DNA of 61,178 nt from Robiginitomaculum sp. (lineage in GTDB: Bacteria > Pseudomonadota > Alphaproteobacteria > Caulobacterales > Maricaulaceae), in NCBI GenBank assembly GCA_002733905.1, contig NVXK01000024.1, positions 1-61,178 on the forward strand. The letters run 5' to 3'. The notes under the pieces are model-generated. The model saw only the letters and a list, made by a program, of their open reading frames with translations. It searched no databases and was not told the origin of the DNA. Shown here piece after piece: positions 45,431-53,967 of this stretch; the stretch's first letter is position 1, and every line of letters begins with the position of its first letter. The position numbers and the translations under genes were made by a program.

Positions 45431-45661
45431 TTAGGTAGCTGGTGCTTTCAGCGCCTTTTTAAATCCGGCATCACTTGCCAGAAATGCACTGAGCATTGAC
45501 GGTACAAGTTCCGCAATGCTGGCACTCTCGCCGTAAGCGGCTTCGTAAACTTGGGTGTACCTTTCCAAGTCACGCTTTAAATCTGGCGTAACCGTAATTC
45601 CGAATTTAACTGGTGTCTTATCAGGTAGCTTTCCAATTTTAAGGGATTGTTTTTTTACCAT
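45431..45661 (-). CDS. DUF2274 protein following trbI
   Basis: A 76-aa protein in the DUF2274 family: LPDKTPVKFGITVTPDLKRDLERYTQVYEAAYGE, then PSMLSAFLASDAGFKKALK. The ribbon-helix-helix-like look suggests DNA binding. It is always seen right after trbI in Trb-type ICEs, here 14 bp after it. It is part of the surviving 3' end of the transfer operon. Confidence 0.85.
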   Translation of the reverse strand: MVKKQSLKIGKLPDKTPVKFGITVTPDLKRDLERYTQVYEAAYGESASIAELVPSMLSAFLASDAGFKKALKAPAT

Positions 45662-45675
45662 AGTCGTTCTCCTTT

Positions 45676-46932
45676 TCAGTATTGATATGGTTGTAGAATA
45701 AGGTCTTTATTGACGATCACGCGGAGCCGGGTCCCAGGCCTGACCGTGATGGTTGGCTGCACACCGAGATTGCGTTCGATAATTTGTTGACCTGCATGGT
45801 TGAATGAATTTTGGCCACTATCGCGGATAGCATTGAGCAATTCGCTATCATCGTCGTTTCGCCCTAACTCGCTCCCCACGCCTAAAATCGTAGAGATAAG
45901 AGCCGCTTTAAGCATTTTGCCGTAATGATAATTGACTTTATCATGCAGCCCTGCCCCGCCTGACATATCGACACCGGGAAGATTATCTATAATCATGGAT
46001 GTGCCATTGGGCATGATAAGTCGTGTCCAGACCACAAGGGCGCGCTTCTGTCCAAAACTCACGGCATTATCATAACGTCCCAAGAGTCTCGCCCCTTGGG
46101 GAATGAGTAAATATTGGCCGCTTACGGTGTCATACACATTCTCTGTCACCTGCGCGATAATCTGGCCGGGCAAGTCGGAATTAAGCCCTGTAATCAGACT
46201 GGCAGGAATAATTGTCCCTGCCATGACTTGATAAGGTGAGACTGGCGATTGTAATTGGTGAGGATTGTATATTTTCTTATCCACCTCCGCGTCCGTAAAA
46301 GCCCGCTTTTGTGATTGGCCATTTGGCTCCTGCCCCCCAAGACTTCCAAAACTCTGCAATAAATCAGTTGGGCTTTGCGAGCCAGACGGGAGTAATCCTC
46401 GCAACATATCCAAACCTGTAGGCAAGACTTCTACCTGTTGTGAGTTTGCACCCGATTTGCGGTTTGAACTGATCGTAAAAAACAAAGGGGCTTCATTTAC
46501 AGTGTCCGAAATATTGACGCTTTGGGTTGCAGGTTTTGGCGCTGTGCGTTGTATCGGCCCTGTCCGATAATTAGTAGGTTGATACCTAAACGGATTGGCA
46601 CGCGGGGCGGTTTGCTGGCGTGGCAGGTTTTGTGCCTGCAAATACGCTGCTCCCAAATCACCCGGCAAGGGTGGGCCGAGTTTGGGCGCAGTTACAGCCT
46701 GTTCCGTATTTGCATAACTCACAGGGAGTGCTTTCAATCCTTCAGGCAATCGCTTCGTGTTGGTATTGTAGATGGCCTTCTCCGGTTCTGGTGCTTCCTT
46801 GGCTGGCTGCATAGCAATAGCGAGAGACCCCATAATCAGTAATGCAGTCGCCCCGCCCCCAAGAATGAGTGCCTTACGACTAAAACGGCGTACTGGTCTT
46901 GGTCGTGCGCGTATGGAAAGTTGGTCGCTCAT
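45676..46932 (-). CDS. trbI: Type IV secretion protein TrbI (VirB10-like)
   Basis: A 418-aa VirB10-like protein. A single N-terminal helix (KALILGGGATALLIMGSLAIAM), a proline-rich periplasmic linker and a C-terminal barrel-forming domain (VMAGTIIPASLITGLNSDLPGQIIAQVTENVYDTVSGQYLLIPQGARLLGRYD; VVWTRLIMPNGTSM). It connects the inner and outer membranes of the conjugation channel. Its ATG overlaps trbG by 4 nt. Confidence 0.93.
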   Translation of the reverse strand: MSDQLSIRARPRPVRRFSRKALILGGGATALLIMGSLAIAMQPAKEAPEPEKAIYNTNTKRLPEGLKALPVSYANTEQAVTAPKLGPPLPGDLGAAYLQAQNLPRQQTAPRANPFRYQPTNYRTGPIQRTAPKPATQSVNISDTVNEAPLFFTISSNRKSGANSQQVEVLPTGLDMLRGLLPSGSQSPTDLLQSFGSLGGQEPNGQSQKRAFTDAEVDKKIYNPHQLQSPVSPYQVMAGTIIPASLITGLNSDLPGQIIAQVTENVYDTVSGQYLLIPQGARLLGRYDNAVSFGQKRALVVWTRLIMPNGTSMIIDNLPGVDMSGGAGLHDKVNYHYGKMLKAALISTILGVGSELGRNDDDSELLNAIRDSGQNSFNHAGQQIIERNLGVQPTITVRPGTRLRVIVNKDLILQPYQY

Positions 46933-48068
46933 GGTAATGCCGTCATGGTAGCGGCTATTGGCAAAGTGACAGCACTAGAGATTGCAGGAGACAAGAGATC
47001 GGTAATATCTACATCTGCAATGCGCTCCGGTTTTTTTGACTTGCCATTACCCATACGGACAATCCGAACCACGGCCTGTTTCTTCTCGCCAAGCCTTAGC
47101 TCGGCAACCGCAAACAAGCGGTCTACAACATAATAAGTACCTTTGACGCGGTAATTGACCAATTGGCTTTTACCGTCCGTACCGACAACAAAGAGAGGTG
47201 GTGCTTCACCTTGGTCTAATCTGTTCGGGAATTGGATAAATACTTTGCTTCCATCGTCAAAAGCCGTTATGGGCCGCCAATGGGGATTATCACCTTTAAT
47301 CTCATAGCGGAATTTGAGATTGGCAAGCTGTAAGCCCTGATTGTCGTTTGCCGGAATAATATTGGAATGGGGTTTCAGATAGCCATAAGGGTTACTGGCT
47401 CCGCGCAATGCGGATTTCTGTATGCGTGTACGCCCAAAATGCTCATTCGGATACCGCCAAGAGACTGCCGCCATATAGGTTTTACGAAATGAACTCATCT
47501 CAAGATGATAGGTACGTCTGTCAGTGGTAATCACCAGATTGGTTGAAATATCAGCCGCAATCGGTTTGACAAATATATGTACCTGCTCACCACTCCCGCT
47601 ACCGGAAACCGTATCACCCAAAACCCATTGCACCGTATCACCTGCGGATACAGACGTAAGCACCTCGCCTGCCTGCAATACAATGTCCGTTACCTGTTTG
47701 GGCGCACAATAGACCTGATACAAAGCCCCCATAGAGTACGGATAGATTTGTATAGCATTGACGTAATTGTCTGCACTTGGCCGCACCAAAGCATTGGCAT
47801 GGGCTTGCAATATCGCGGCGCTCGGACTCAATGTTGTATTTGCCGACACATATGTATTCAAAGGCTTCAACTGACCTGCCATAGTCAACGGGTCGATTTG
47901 GTTGATTACCGTAATATGTTGCGGCTCCTCCTCAAATGCGAGAACCGCTTGCGTAAATTCGCCTTCGTCCAAGACAAAATCATCCTGTGTTTTATGAAAG
48001 ACATTGTTGAAGGTTGAACAGGCTGTAAGACTTGTTGTGAGCAATGCTAAAGTAATAAATCGTTTCAT
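46929..48068 (-). CDS. trbG: Type IV secretion protein TrbG (VirB9-like), lipoprotein
   Basis: A 379-aa VirB9-like protein with a lipobox (LTAC) at the N-terminus. Middle and C-terminal parts show GDTVQWVLGDTVSG, LVITTDRRTYHLEMSSF, and DDGSKVFIQFPNRLDQGEAPPLFVVGTDGK, the standard beta-sandwich region. It forms the outer-membrane ring with TrbI. Overlaps trbI by ATGA and follows trbF by 24 bp. Length is normal. Confidence 0.92.
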   Translation of the reverse strand: MKRFITLALLTTSLTACSTFNNVFHKTQDDFVLDEGEFTQAVLAFEEEPQHITVINQIDPLTMAGQLKPLNTYVSANTTLSPSAAILQAHANALVRPSADNYVNAIQIYPYSMGALYQVYCAPKQVTDIVLQAGEVLTSVSAGDTVQWVLGDTVSGSGSGEQVHIFVKPIAADISTNLVITTDRRTYHLEMSSFRKTYMAAVSWRYPNEHFGRTRIQKSALRGASNPYGYLKPHSNIIPANDNQGLQLANLKFRYEIKGDNPHWRPITAFDDGSKVFIQFPNRLDQGEAPPLFVVGTDGKSQLVNYRVKGTYYVVDRLFAVAELRLGEKKQAVVRIVRMGNGKSKKPERIADVDITDLLSPAISSAVTLPIAATMTALP

Positions 48069-48092
48069 GAGAATACTCCTTGTTTGATAAAA

Positions 48093-48776
48093 CTATTGAG
48101 AAAGGTCTTTTGACCAATTGAGACCGTGGACGTAGATGCCCAATGGATTACGATGTAGAATTAGCTCGTCGGTCGGGCTTTCCAGAATAATCGAAAGACT
48201 AGCCGTGAACGTGAAGGCAGTTTGCTCAACACCATTTTGGTAGGCTGTCTCTCGCCACCGGATTTCAAAACTATCTTCCGACGAACGCACTACACTTATG
48301 ATCTTTACCGACACGCTTTTTCTGCCGATTTCTGCGAACGGGTCATTATCCCGCGCATAGGCATTAAGAGTGAGCGCGCCTTGATCGGTTGTGTAGTTAT
48401 AAGCCTGTAGCCAGTTTTCTTTGACCACAATCGGGTCAATAGAGCTGGAACGGACATTGTGAATGAACTCGCCTAACTGATAGCCAATTTGTGCATCTGT
48501 CGGATCGTATTGAAATGTAGCGGCCCTCACCGCCCGGACTGAACCGCCCTGTTCTATCTCGACAACATAAGGTGTTACCAAACTTTGAGAAGATTGCCAA
48601 ATGAATGCACCTGCGAGCAATGAAGCCATGCTTATGCTCATAAGGGCTGCGAGCCGCCAGTTTTTGGCTTGCACACGGGCTGACCCGATACGGTCGTCCC
48701 AAACCTGCGCCGCCTTCTGATAGGTTGTGACCGCTGCTTCAGTTGTGCCGTAGGTATTTTGGTTACGTTTCCACAT
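48093..48776 (-). CDS. trbF: Type IV secretion protein TrbF (VirB8-like)
   Basis: A 227-aa VirB8-like inner-membrane protein. A short cytoplasmic N-terminus, one helix (LAALMSISMASLLAGAFIW) and a periplasmic NTF2-like domain ending in TASLSIILESPTDELILHRNPLGIYVHGLNWSKDL. It nucleates the conjugation channel. It starts only 6 bp after the stop of the ParB-TrbL chimera, the spacing expected for trbL-trbF, which supports the deletion model. Confidence 0.93.
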   Translation of the reverse strand: MWKRNQNTYGTTEAAVTTYQKAAQVWDDRIGSARVQAKNWRLAALMSISMASLLAGAFIWQSSQSLVTPYVVEIEQGGSVRAVRAATFQYDPTDAQIGYQLGEFIHNVRSSSIDPIVVKENWLQAYNYTTDQGALTLNAYARDNDPFAEIGRKSVSVKIISVVRSSEDSFEIRWRETAYQNGVEQTAFTFTASLSIILESPTDELILHRNPLGIYVHGLNWSKDLSQ

Positions 48777-48782
48777 GATTTC

Positions 48783-49550
48783 TTACTCCTCATCTTGTTT
48801 CAAGTTTGGGCCTTGCCCACTTCCGCCGCGATCACCATCACGAAGAACGCTTGTGGCAACCATGCCTGCTTCACGGTTCATTCGGCCTTGTTTGGTCTTT
48901 TTGGCCCATTCGGGTTCACCTTTGCCGGAACCTGCACCCGTAAGCCATGATTTGAGGGAGTCGCCGTTGGGTTCACGGGCTTCATCATCTTGGTACATGG
49001 TGAGCCATTCCGTTTGCTTGTCCTCGCTTGCGAGCGTTAAGGCGCGAATTGTTGCGACATTGATTTTATCCTCGCCGTACAAATGTAAGAGTTCTGATTT
49101 CAGTTTTGACAAGGCCAAAATTCGATTAACCTTGAGCGGCGTTACGCCGAAATGCGTAGCGATTTCGTCAACACTCCGCCCCTGTTTTGACAATTTTCCA
49201 AAGGCAATAAATTGTTCAATCTCGGTTGTCGGCAAGCGGCCAATGTTTTCCATAAGGGACGCTTCTATAGCCTTTGCATTGTCGCCCGATTCCAAAACAA
49301 TGCAGGGAAGTTTTACCACCTTGCCCGTTTGCTTTTTCATTTCTTGGGCAATTATACGAGATGCAAATAGTCGGCGACGACCTGCAACCACGCCGTATTG
49401 TTTGCCTTCTTTGCGCACAAGAACGGATTGTAGAATCCCGTTTTGGCGAATGCTTTCGAGTATGTCAGATACATCGGGCGCTTTACCGCCGCTCCGCATA
49501 TTGGTGCGCGATATTTTCAGTTCCTTGATAGGAATTTCTCTAAGTTTCAT
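48783..49550 (-). CDS. Chimera: truncated ParB-like partition protein fused to the TrbL C-terminus
   Basis: From ATG 49550 (MKLREIPIKEL, with GGAGA upstream) the first ~205 residues are a ParB-like protein: the ParB nuclease-fold box GGKAPDVSDILESIRQNGILQ, VVAGRRRLFASR, ENIGRLPTTEIEQFIAF, and the HTH GRSVDEIATHFGVTPLKVNRIL. After SLKSWLTG (about nt 48936), where ICE ParB normally continues for hundreds of residues, come ~50 residues (EPEWAKKTKQGRMNREAG, RDGDRGGSGQGPNL) of TrbL C-terminal type. An in-frame deletion fused them. DNA partition may be lost. Confidence 0.78.
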   Translation of the reverse strand: MKLREIPIKELKISRTNMRSGGKAPDVSDILESIRQNGILQSVLVRKEGKQYGVVAGRRRLFASRIIAQEMKKQTGKVVKLPCIVLESGDNAKAIEASLMENIGRLPTTEIEQFIAFGKLSKQGRSVDEIATHFGVTPLKVNRILALSKLKSELLHLYGEDKINVATIRALTLASEDKQTEWLTMYQDDEAREPNGDSLKSWLTGAGSGKGEPEWAKKTKQGRMNREAGMVATSVLRDGDRGGSGQGPNLKQDEE

Positions 49551-49655
49551 TTTAGTCTCCATAATGGTGTGATGAAGTCGTTTGAAAGTCTCGCGCCTGA
49601 CCGACTTCATCTTAAAATCAAGGGCGCGGGAATGGTGTAAAAAGGGACGAATGCG

Positions 49656-49850
49656 TTAGCGTATTCGTCGCAAATCGAACCCCTCTTTGGCGCAAGTCTG
49701 CGCGAGTGCCGCGCACTCTTGGGGGTTCAAATCGTCGCCGAGTTGTTGGTAAATCGTGCCTTGGGCAAAACCCTTTGGCGTTTTGACAACATGCGCCCAC
49801 CGATACGGCCCCCGCCCATCTTCGCGGGGTTTGGCTTGGTAGCGGCTCAC
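49656..49850 (-). CDS. Small protein of conjugative elements
   Basis: A 64-aa protein: MSRYQAKPREDGRGPYRWAH, then GFAQGTIYQQLGDDLNPQECAALAQTCAKEGFDLRRI. I recall similar short proteins between ArdC and ParB genes on alphaproteobacterial plasmids but not their function. It overlaps the ArdC-type gene by 4 nt (ATGA at 49847-49850), so translation is coupled. The ParB chimera follows 106 bp later. Confidence 0.7.
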   Translation of the reverse strand: MSRYQAKPREDGRGPYRWAHVVKTPKGFAQGTIYQQLGDDLNPQECAALAQTCAKEGFDLRRIR

Positions 49851-50944
49851 GCCGCCACCTCCAATTGACGCTTAACAGGTGCTTGCACCTGTTGCGGTGT
49901 CGGTTCGTCGGGTGGTGTATTTAGGCATTCAAGAATGAAGTTTGCGGATTTGGAGGCTTGGGACGCGGCCTTAAATATCGCCCGTTTATCGTCCTTTAGA
50001 AGACGCAACCATGAGCCTAAATAGTCCGTGTGCCTGACAGTGGGCTGTATGCCTAGATGGGCGCATATAAACGCGCTTGTCATTTCTGCGACAAGTTCCT
50101 CGCGCGCATAAAGTTTCGTGCCTTTATTGCCTTTTTGGTCGCGGTCAAGCCGTGAGGTGTGTCCCGTCCAGTGACCGAGTTCGTGAAAACAGGTTCTATA
50201 GTAATTGATTTGCTTAAAAAATGCGGGTTGCGGGGGGACTTGAATCAGGTCTTTGGAAGGCATGTAAAACGCCTTATCCCCGCCAATCCTAAAATCTGCG
50301 CCTGTGGCATTAATCAAATTTTCCGCAATCGGGATAATTTCGCAATCTGGCAAGGGTTCAACGTCTTTGTAAAATTCATCCGAAAGCCCTTCGCACTGGT
50401 CGGCATTAAAGACGGTATAGCGTTTTAGGAAACCTATGCTTTGCGGCTCTAATCCATTTGTGGCGGCACGTTCTTTCTCGGCTTTTGGCGTGAAGGTGCT
50501 CGCATAACAAACCGTTGTCCCGCTTTCCCCTGCCCGAACATTGCCGCCAAGTTCAAGGGCTTGTTTGTAGGTGAGCCATGTTTGGGTTGTGCGCTTGGTA
50601 TCAATAGCCGCGCCCCAGAGGAGCAAAATATTTATACCCGAATACTGGCGGCTTGTATGCCCGTTGGTCGGGAGTCCCATCGGGGTTTTAGTGCCTGACA
50701 TTTCTCCTACTCTAGCCCAAGGTTGAACCCAAGGCACACACCCTGCTTCCAGTTGGGCAATAACAGTGTCGGTAACGGATTGATAAAGGTCAGTCATTTT
50801 CTTTTTAAAACGCCGTTTCTTAGAACGGGTGTTCTTAGGCTTAGGCTCGCTCGCTTGCTTTGGGTCAGGCATAGGCTCTGGCGCAGGAAGATAGCCATAG
50901 GGCGCAGGTGTCGAATGTATTGGCTTCGGTGTTGGTACAGTCAT
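49847..50944 (-). CDS. ArdC-like antirestriction protein (DUF1738, zincin-like)
   Basis: A 365-aa protein. The N-terminal ArdC domain (SVTDTVIAQLEAGCVPWVQPW; YSGINILLLWGAAID) binds ssDNA; the C-terminal M78/zincin-type domain has CFHELGHWTGHTSRLDR with HExxH zinc ligands, and KLYAREELVAEMTSAF. ArdC proteins protect entering plasmid DNA from restriction in the recipient. Lengthy Pro-rich N-tail (PTPKPIHSTPAP). First gene of the conjugation-end group and preceded by the large inverted repeat. Confidence 0.85.
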   Translation of the reverse strand: MTVPTPKPIHSTPAPYGYLPAPEPMPDPKQASEPKPKNTRSKKRRFKKKMTDLYQSVTDTVIAQLEAGCVPWVQPWARVGEMSGTKTPMGLPTNGHTSRQYSGINILLLWGAAIDTKRTTQTWLTYKQALELGGNVRAGESGTTVCYASTFTPKAEKERAATNGLEPQSIGFLKRYTVFNADQCEGLSDEFYKDVEPLPDCEIIPIAENLINATGADFRIGGDKAFYMPSKDLIQVPPQPAFFKQINYYRTCFHELGHWTGHTSRLDRDQKGNKGTKLYAREELVAEMTSAFICAHLGIQPTVRHTDYLGSWLRLLKDDKRAIFKAASQASKSANFILECLNTPPDEPTPQQVQAPVKRQLEVAA

Positions 50945-51015
50945 GTGTCAGTCTCCAAGTGCCGCTCTTGAAGAAAAAATGCCAAGCCATTCAGTGACAA
51001 AACATTCCCCCCGCA

Positions 51016-51178
51016 GGGGGGCGGGGGTGAGCGACAAGGAGGTATCGGGCAGCGGGTATGGAAGGCGTGGCGCAAGGGTTTTGGTAGGTGGACTTAGTCG
51101 TTTTTTTTAGATTTTATCCAAAGCCCTTGCGCCGCGACTGCCCGCTGGTAGATTGCCGACAGCTCACGCCCGTCCCCC
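51016..51178. other. Large imperfect inverted repeat (possible oriT or structured RNA)
   Basis: Three collinear stems: 51016-51032 with 51162-51178 (15/17), 51050-51056 CAGCGGG with 51141-51147, and 51069-51084 GGCGCAAGGGTTTTGG with 51118-51133 (15/16) around a T-rich 33-nt loop. The whole gap (50945-51404) is non-coding. A small CGCCCC/GGGGCG hairpin follows at 51199-51217. Place and shape fit an ICE origin of transfer or regulatory RNA. Confidence 0.5.
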
Positions 51179-51404
51179 GAGGAGGGAGACAAGAAAGCCG
51201 CCCCACCCTTCGGGGCGACTACTCATGTTATGGATATGGTTGCGTCAAGGATGAAAGCCCCCCGATAGGGAAATGGGTCGAGACAAGCGCAGCGAAGGCT
51301 TGGTTCACGCCAGCCTGGTCGCGGCACGCGAGACGCCCTTACTTAATACCTACATATAGCAATATGCCAGAAAAATACGGTCGAATGGCAAATAGGAATT
51401 AAAG

Positions 51405-51839
51405 CTATTCAGTTTCTTTAAGTGCAGAATTGATAAGTGCTATTTCAGAAATGAATTGATCAAATGACATTGTTTTGACGGTATTATACAGCAATCGTAC
51501 AAGACTAAAGAAACTATCCGGCTTATTAAAATCGGGTTCTGAAATAATTGAAAAAACGACAAAGCCTATCTCACAAGCTAGAGAGGTTGTTGCAATAAGC
51601 TCTGGGTCTGAAAAATTTCCGAATACGAGAATTTGCCCCCTATCCTGTTCTTGAATAAATGTGAGTAATTTTTTGTTTGCCCATGACGGATTATCTCCAT
51701 CCACCAGACTGAAAACGGATATATTGTTATCAGAGAGCGTAACCAGAAGGCTTTCAGGTTTAGAAAACGAAGACAACACAACCGCAAAACAATCATCAAT
51801 ATTGACCATATGGCGCGGAACAGAAAACCCGTCAGACAT
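51405..51839 (-). CDS. Unrecognised 144-aa soluble protein
   Basis: A soluble protein with alpha/beta pattern (CFAVVLSSFSKPESLLVTLSDNNISVFSL, in pieces: CFAVVLSSFSKPESLLVTL and NNISVFSLVDGDNP). No signal peptide, no motif I recognise. It sits at the border between the element and the leucine-dehydrogenase gene, 34 bp after that gene's stop on the same strand, so it may be read through. AGGAGC-type site precedes its ATG. Confidence 0.5.
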   Translation of the reverse strand: MSDGFSVPRHMVNIDDCFAVVLSSFSKPESLLVTLSDNNISVFSLVDGDNPSWANKKLLTFIQEQDRGQILVFGNFSDPELIATTSLACEIGFVVFSIISEPDFNKPDSFFSLVRLLYNTVKTMSFDQFISEIALINSALKETE

Positions 51840-51873
51840 GTTTAGCTCCTCATCATTCTATAAAATGTAAAAA

Positions 51874-52935
51874 TTACGCCACTTCCCGCTCCAAAAACGC
51901 TTTAGCAAAAATGTCCTCTGCAAGCTTATCGGCTAACAAATATGACGGCTTTTGTTCGTGCTTGGACTGCACATGAAGCCCAAGAATACGACCATAAATT
52001 TCATCAATTTTTTTAGTCATTTTTGCTTCTGTTAGATTTTTAAGATACTCAGCCCCCGCCATGATTATGCCGCCTGCGTTAATGACGTAATCAGGTGCAT
52101 AAGCAATTTGGCGATTAAACAGAACTTCGCCTGCTAAGGGTGATGCCAGTTGATTGTTGGCCGCCCCTGCGATTGCAACGGCCCGCATCGACTTGGCGAT
52201 ATCAACGGTGATCGCCCGCCCCATTGCACACGGCGCAATAATATCAACATCGGACAATAGTATATCATTGAGACTGCTAGGTTCTGCTTGATAGAGATCG
52301 CAAACCTCAGTAATTTTTGCACTATCAATATCGGCCACGACAAGTTTCGCACCGCTATCGCTTAACAGCTTACAAAGCCTGCTTCCGACACTGCCAATAC
52401 CCTGAATTGCAATGCGTACACCTTCAAGATCAGAACGCTTGAGAGCGAAGTGAGCCGTTGCTTTTATGCCTCCGAGTACGCCTAGTGCCGTATAGGGAGC
52501 CGGATCACCACCAAAGCCGTTACCATTATCCCCTAACCCTGTTGCGAATTTTGTGGACTTTGCAATATTATGAATATCATTAACACTAACGCCAACATCT
52601 TCGGCGGCAATATAATCCCCTCCTAATTGATGAACGGCACGCCCGAACGCAATAAAAGCGGCTTCACGTTTAGACGGATCAAGTGGCCCCATAATAACAG
52701 ACTTACCGCCGCCCAAACCAACATCGGCAATGGCGTTTTTATAAGTCATACCTTTTGACAATCGCAAAGTATCTGCAAGAGCATCCCCTTCGGTTTCGTA
52801 GTCAAATAACCGGCAACCACCTGTTGCTGGCCCAAGTAAAGTGCTGTGAATTGCGATATAGGCAATTAGGCCCGTTGCCTTATCTTCGACACGAACGACT
52901 TTTTCATGGGTATCAATATTTTGTAGGATTTTCAT
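51874..52935 (-). CDS. Leucine/phenylalanine/valine dehydrogenase family
   Basis: A 353-aa NAD-dependent amino-acid dehydrogenase of the Glu/Leu/Phe/Val group, which deaminates a branched-chain or aromatic amino acid to the 2-oxo acid. GMTYKNAIADVGLGGGKSVIMG holds the catalytic lysine region and the glycine-rich loop; IAIQGIGSVGSRLCKLL is the Rossmann dinucleotide site, INAGGIIMAGAEYL the C-terminal part. The terminator/attenuator hairpin at 52984-53061 lies in its leader, and an Lrp-family gene is nearby, suggesting amino-acid-responsive control. Confidence 0.9.
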   Translation of the reverse strand: MKILQNIDTHEKVVRVEDKATGLIAYIAIHSTLLGPATGGCRLFDYETEGDALADTLRLSKGMTYKNAIADVGLGGGKSVIMGPLDPSKREAAFIAFGRAVHQLGGDYIAAEDVGVSVNDIHNIAKSTKFATGLGDNGNGFGGDPAPYTALGVLGGIKATAHFALKRSDLEGVRIAIQGIGSVGSRLCKLLSDSGAKLVVADIDSAKITEVCDLYQAEPSSLNDILLSDVDIIAPCAMGRAITVDIAKSMRAVAIAGAANNQLASPLAGEVLFNRQIAYAPDYVINAGGIIMAGAEYLKNLTEAKMTKKIDEIYGRILGLHVQSKHEQKPSYLLADKLAEDIFAKAFLEREVA

Positions 52936-52983
52936 ATCAAACTCGCTTTTGAAAAGAGAAAGTGGATGCCCAATTTGAGCGAC

Positions 52984-53061
52984 AAAAAAACTGCAAAGGA
53001 TAGATCATGGTAGCCCCCGCACCGAGATACGATCTATCCTTTGCCACCTGTGGGGCAGGTG
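52984..53061 (-). promoter_or_regulatory. Two-hairpin leader with terminator, upstream of the leucine dehydrogenase
   Basis: On the minus strand, CACCTG/CAGGTG (53061-53045) is followed by a perfect 14-bp stem GCAAAGGATAGATC/GATCTATCCTTTGC (53044-52993) with a 24-nt loop and then AG plus T7. The next gene's ATG is 48 bp further. It ends the thioesterase gene (stop 53109) and/or attenuates the dehydrogenase gene. Confidence 0.65.
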
Positions 53062-53108
53062 TCTTGTGAGCCTGAACGGAAAAATTTAGAGAGGAATGCC
53101 GGCACAAA

Positions 53109-53549
53109 TTAGTCACGATCGCCTCCAAGAATGTAGTGTAAATCAACCCCCGTCTTTACAACCTTCCGGGGTCTGCCCAAATCATCGACTGCGACAAAGA
53201 TAAATACGGCATTTGCAACAGGTTCTGCCAAATCGCCTTTAGGGTCACGTCGCCACGCCTCAACAAGAATACGTATAGAAGTCTGCCCAATGCCTTCCAT
53301 TTTCGCGTAGATAGAAATCTCGTCGCCCACATTGACTTTGCGCTTAAACTCGGCGTTTTCAATTGAGCGGGTTACGGCCCTGCCCTCCGACAACCGTATG
53401 GCAACATTACCAGCCCCCAAATCCATTTGACCCAAGAGCCACCCGCCAAATATATCCCCATAATAGTTGGTATCCGTAGGCATGGTCGTGACACGAATAG
53501 TCGGTTGTCTGGATGGCAATTCTTGCAAATAGGCATGAGGTTGTTTCAT
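53109..53549 (-). CDS. Acyl-CoA thioesterase (hotdog, YciA/BFIT-like)
   Basis: A 146-aa hotdog-fold thioesterase. The long helix start PTIRVTTMPTDTNYYGDIFGGWLLGQMD carries the catalytic Asp/Gly region, with VGDEISIYAKMEGIGQTSIRILVEAWRR and NAVFIFVAVDD. YciA-type enzymes release acyl groups from acyl-CoA. Cytoplasmic. It is followed by the two-hairpin leader and preceded by the large hairpin at 53618. Confidence 0.87.
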   Translation of the reverse strand: MKQPHAYLQELPSRQPTIRVTTMPTDTNYYGDIFGGWLLGQMDLGAGNVAIRLSEGRAVTRSIENAEFKRKVNVGDEISIYAKMEGIGQTSIRILVEAWRRDPKGDLAEPVANAVFIFVAVDDLGRPRKVVKTGVDLHYILGGDRD

Positions 53550-53967
53550 AATTATTTTAGCAAAATAAGGTGACAGTCCGTGTTGTTGCTAGACCCGTAT
53601 CCAGAACTACTTACAGCCCCTCGGTACAAGGGGTAGCTCACTGATATTTCCATTACAGGAAATATGAACCACCCCTTGTACCGAGGGAAAACGTCCTATT
53701 TATTGTCCAAAAACTGCCACCAAGTATTTACAATATTGCTTCCCATTTATCATTTAAAACATATGGAGAATGTAATTGAAATCAGATGACAGAACTGCGT
53801 CCTTTTGGGCGAATATCACCGAATAATTGCAGTCCTGTTCTGCTATGGGATGTTTGCGTGGTTTTATATTTCTCTGCAATATAATCAGGACTACCTACCG
53901 TGAAAACCTCATGAATTAACACTCGGGATTCAGAGCAATATAAACACTGGCCGTATGATCAGACACA
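53550..53967. other. Non-coding gap with a large hairpin
   Basis: Besides the 53618-53687 hairpin, this 418-bp region holds no gene I can support. A few short in-frame runs (53700-53940) have no ribosome site or family features. Confidence 0.5.
53618..53687. repeat. Long nested hairpin
   Basis: CCCTCGGTACAAGGGGT (53618-53634) and its exact complement (53671-53687) form a 17-bp outer stem; an inner ATATTTCC/GGAAATAT (53644-53651 / 53658-53665) closes a 6-nt loop. No T run follows, so a simple terminator is unlikely. It may be a transposon scar or transcribed RNA. Confidence 0.55.
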
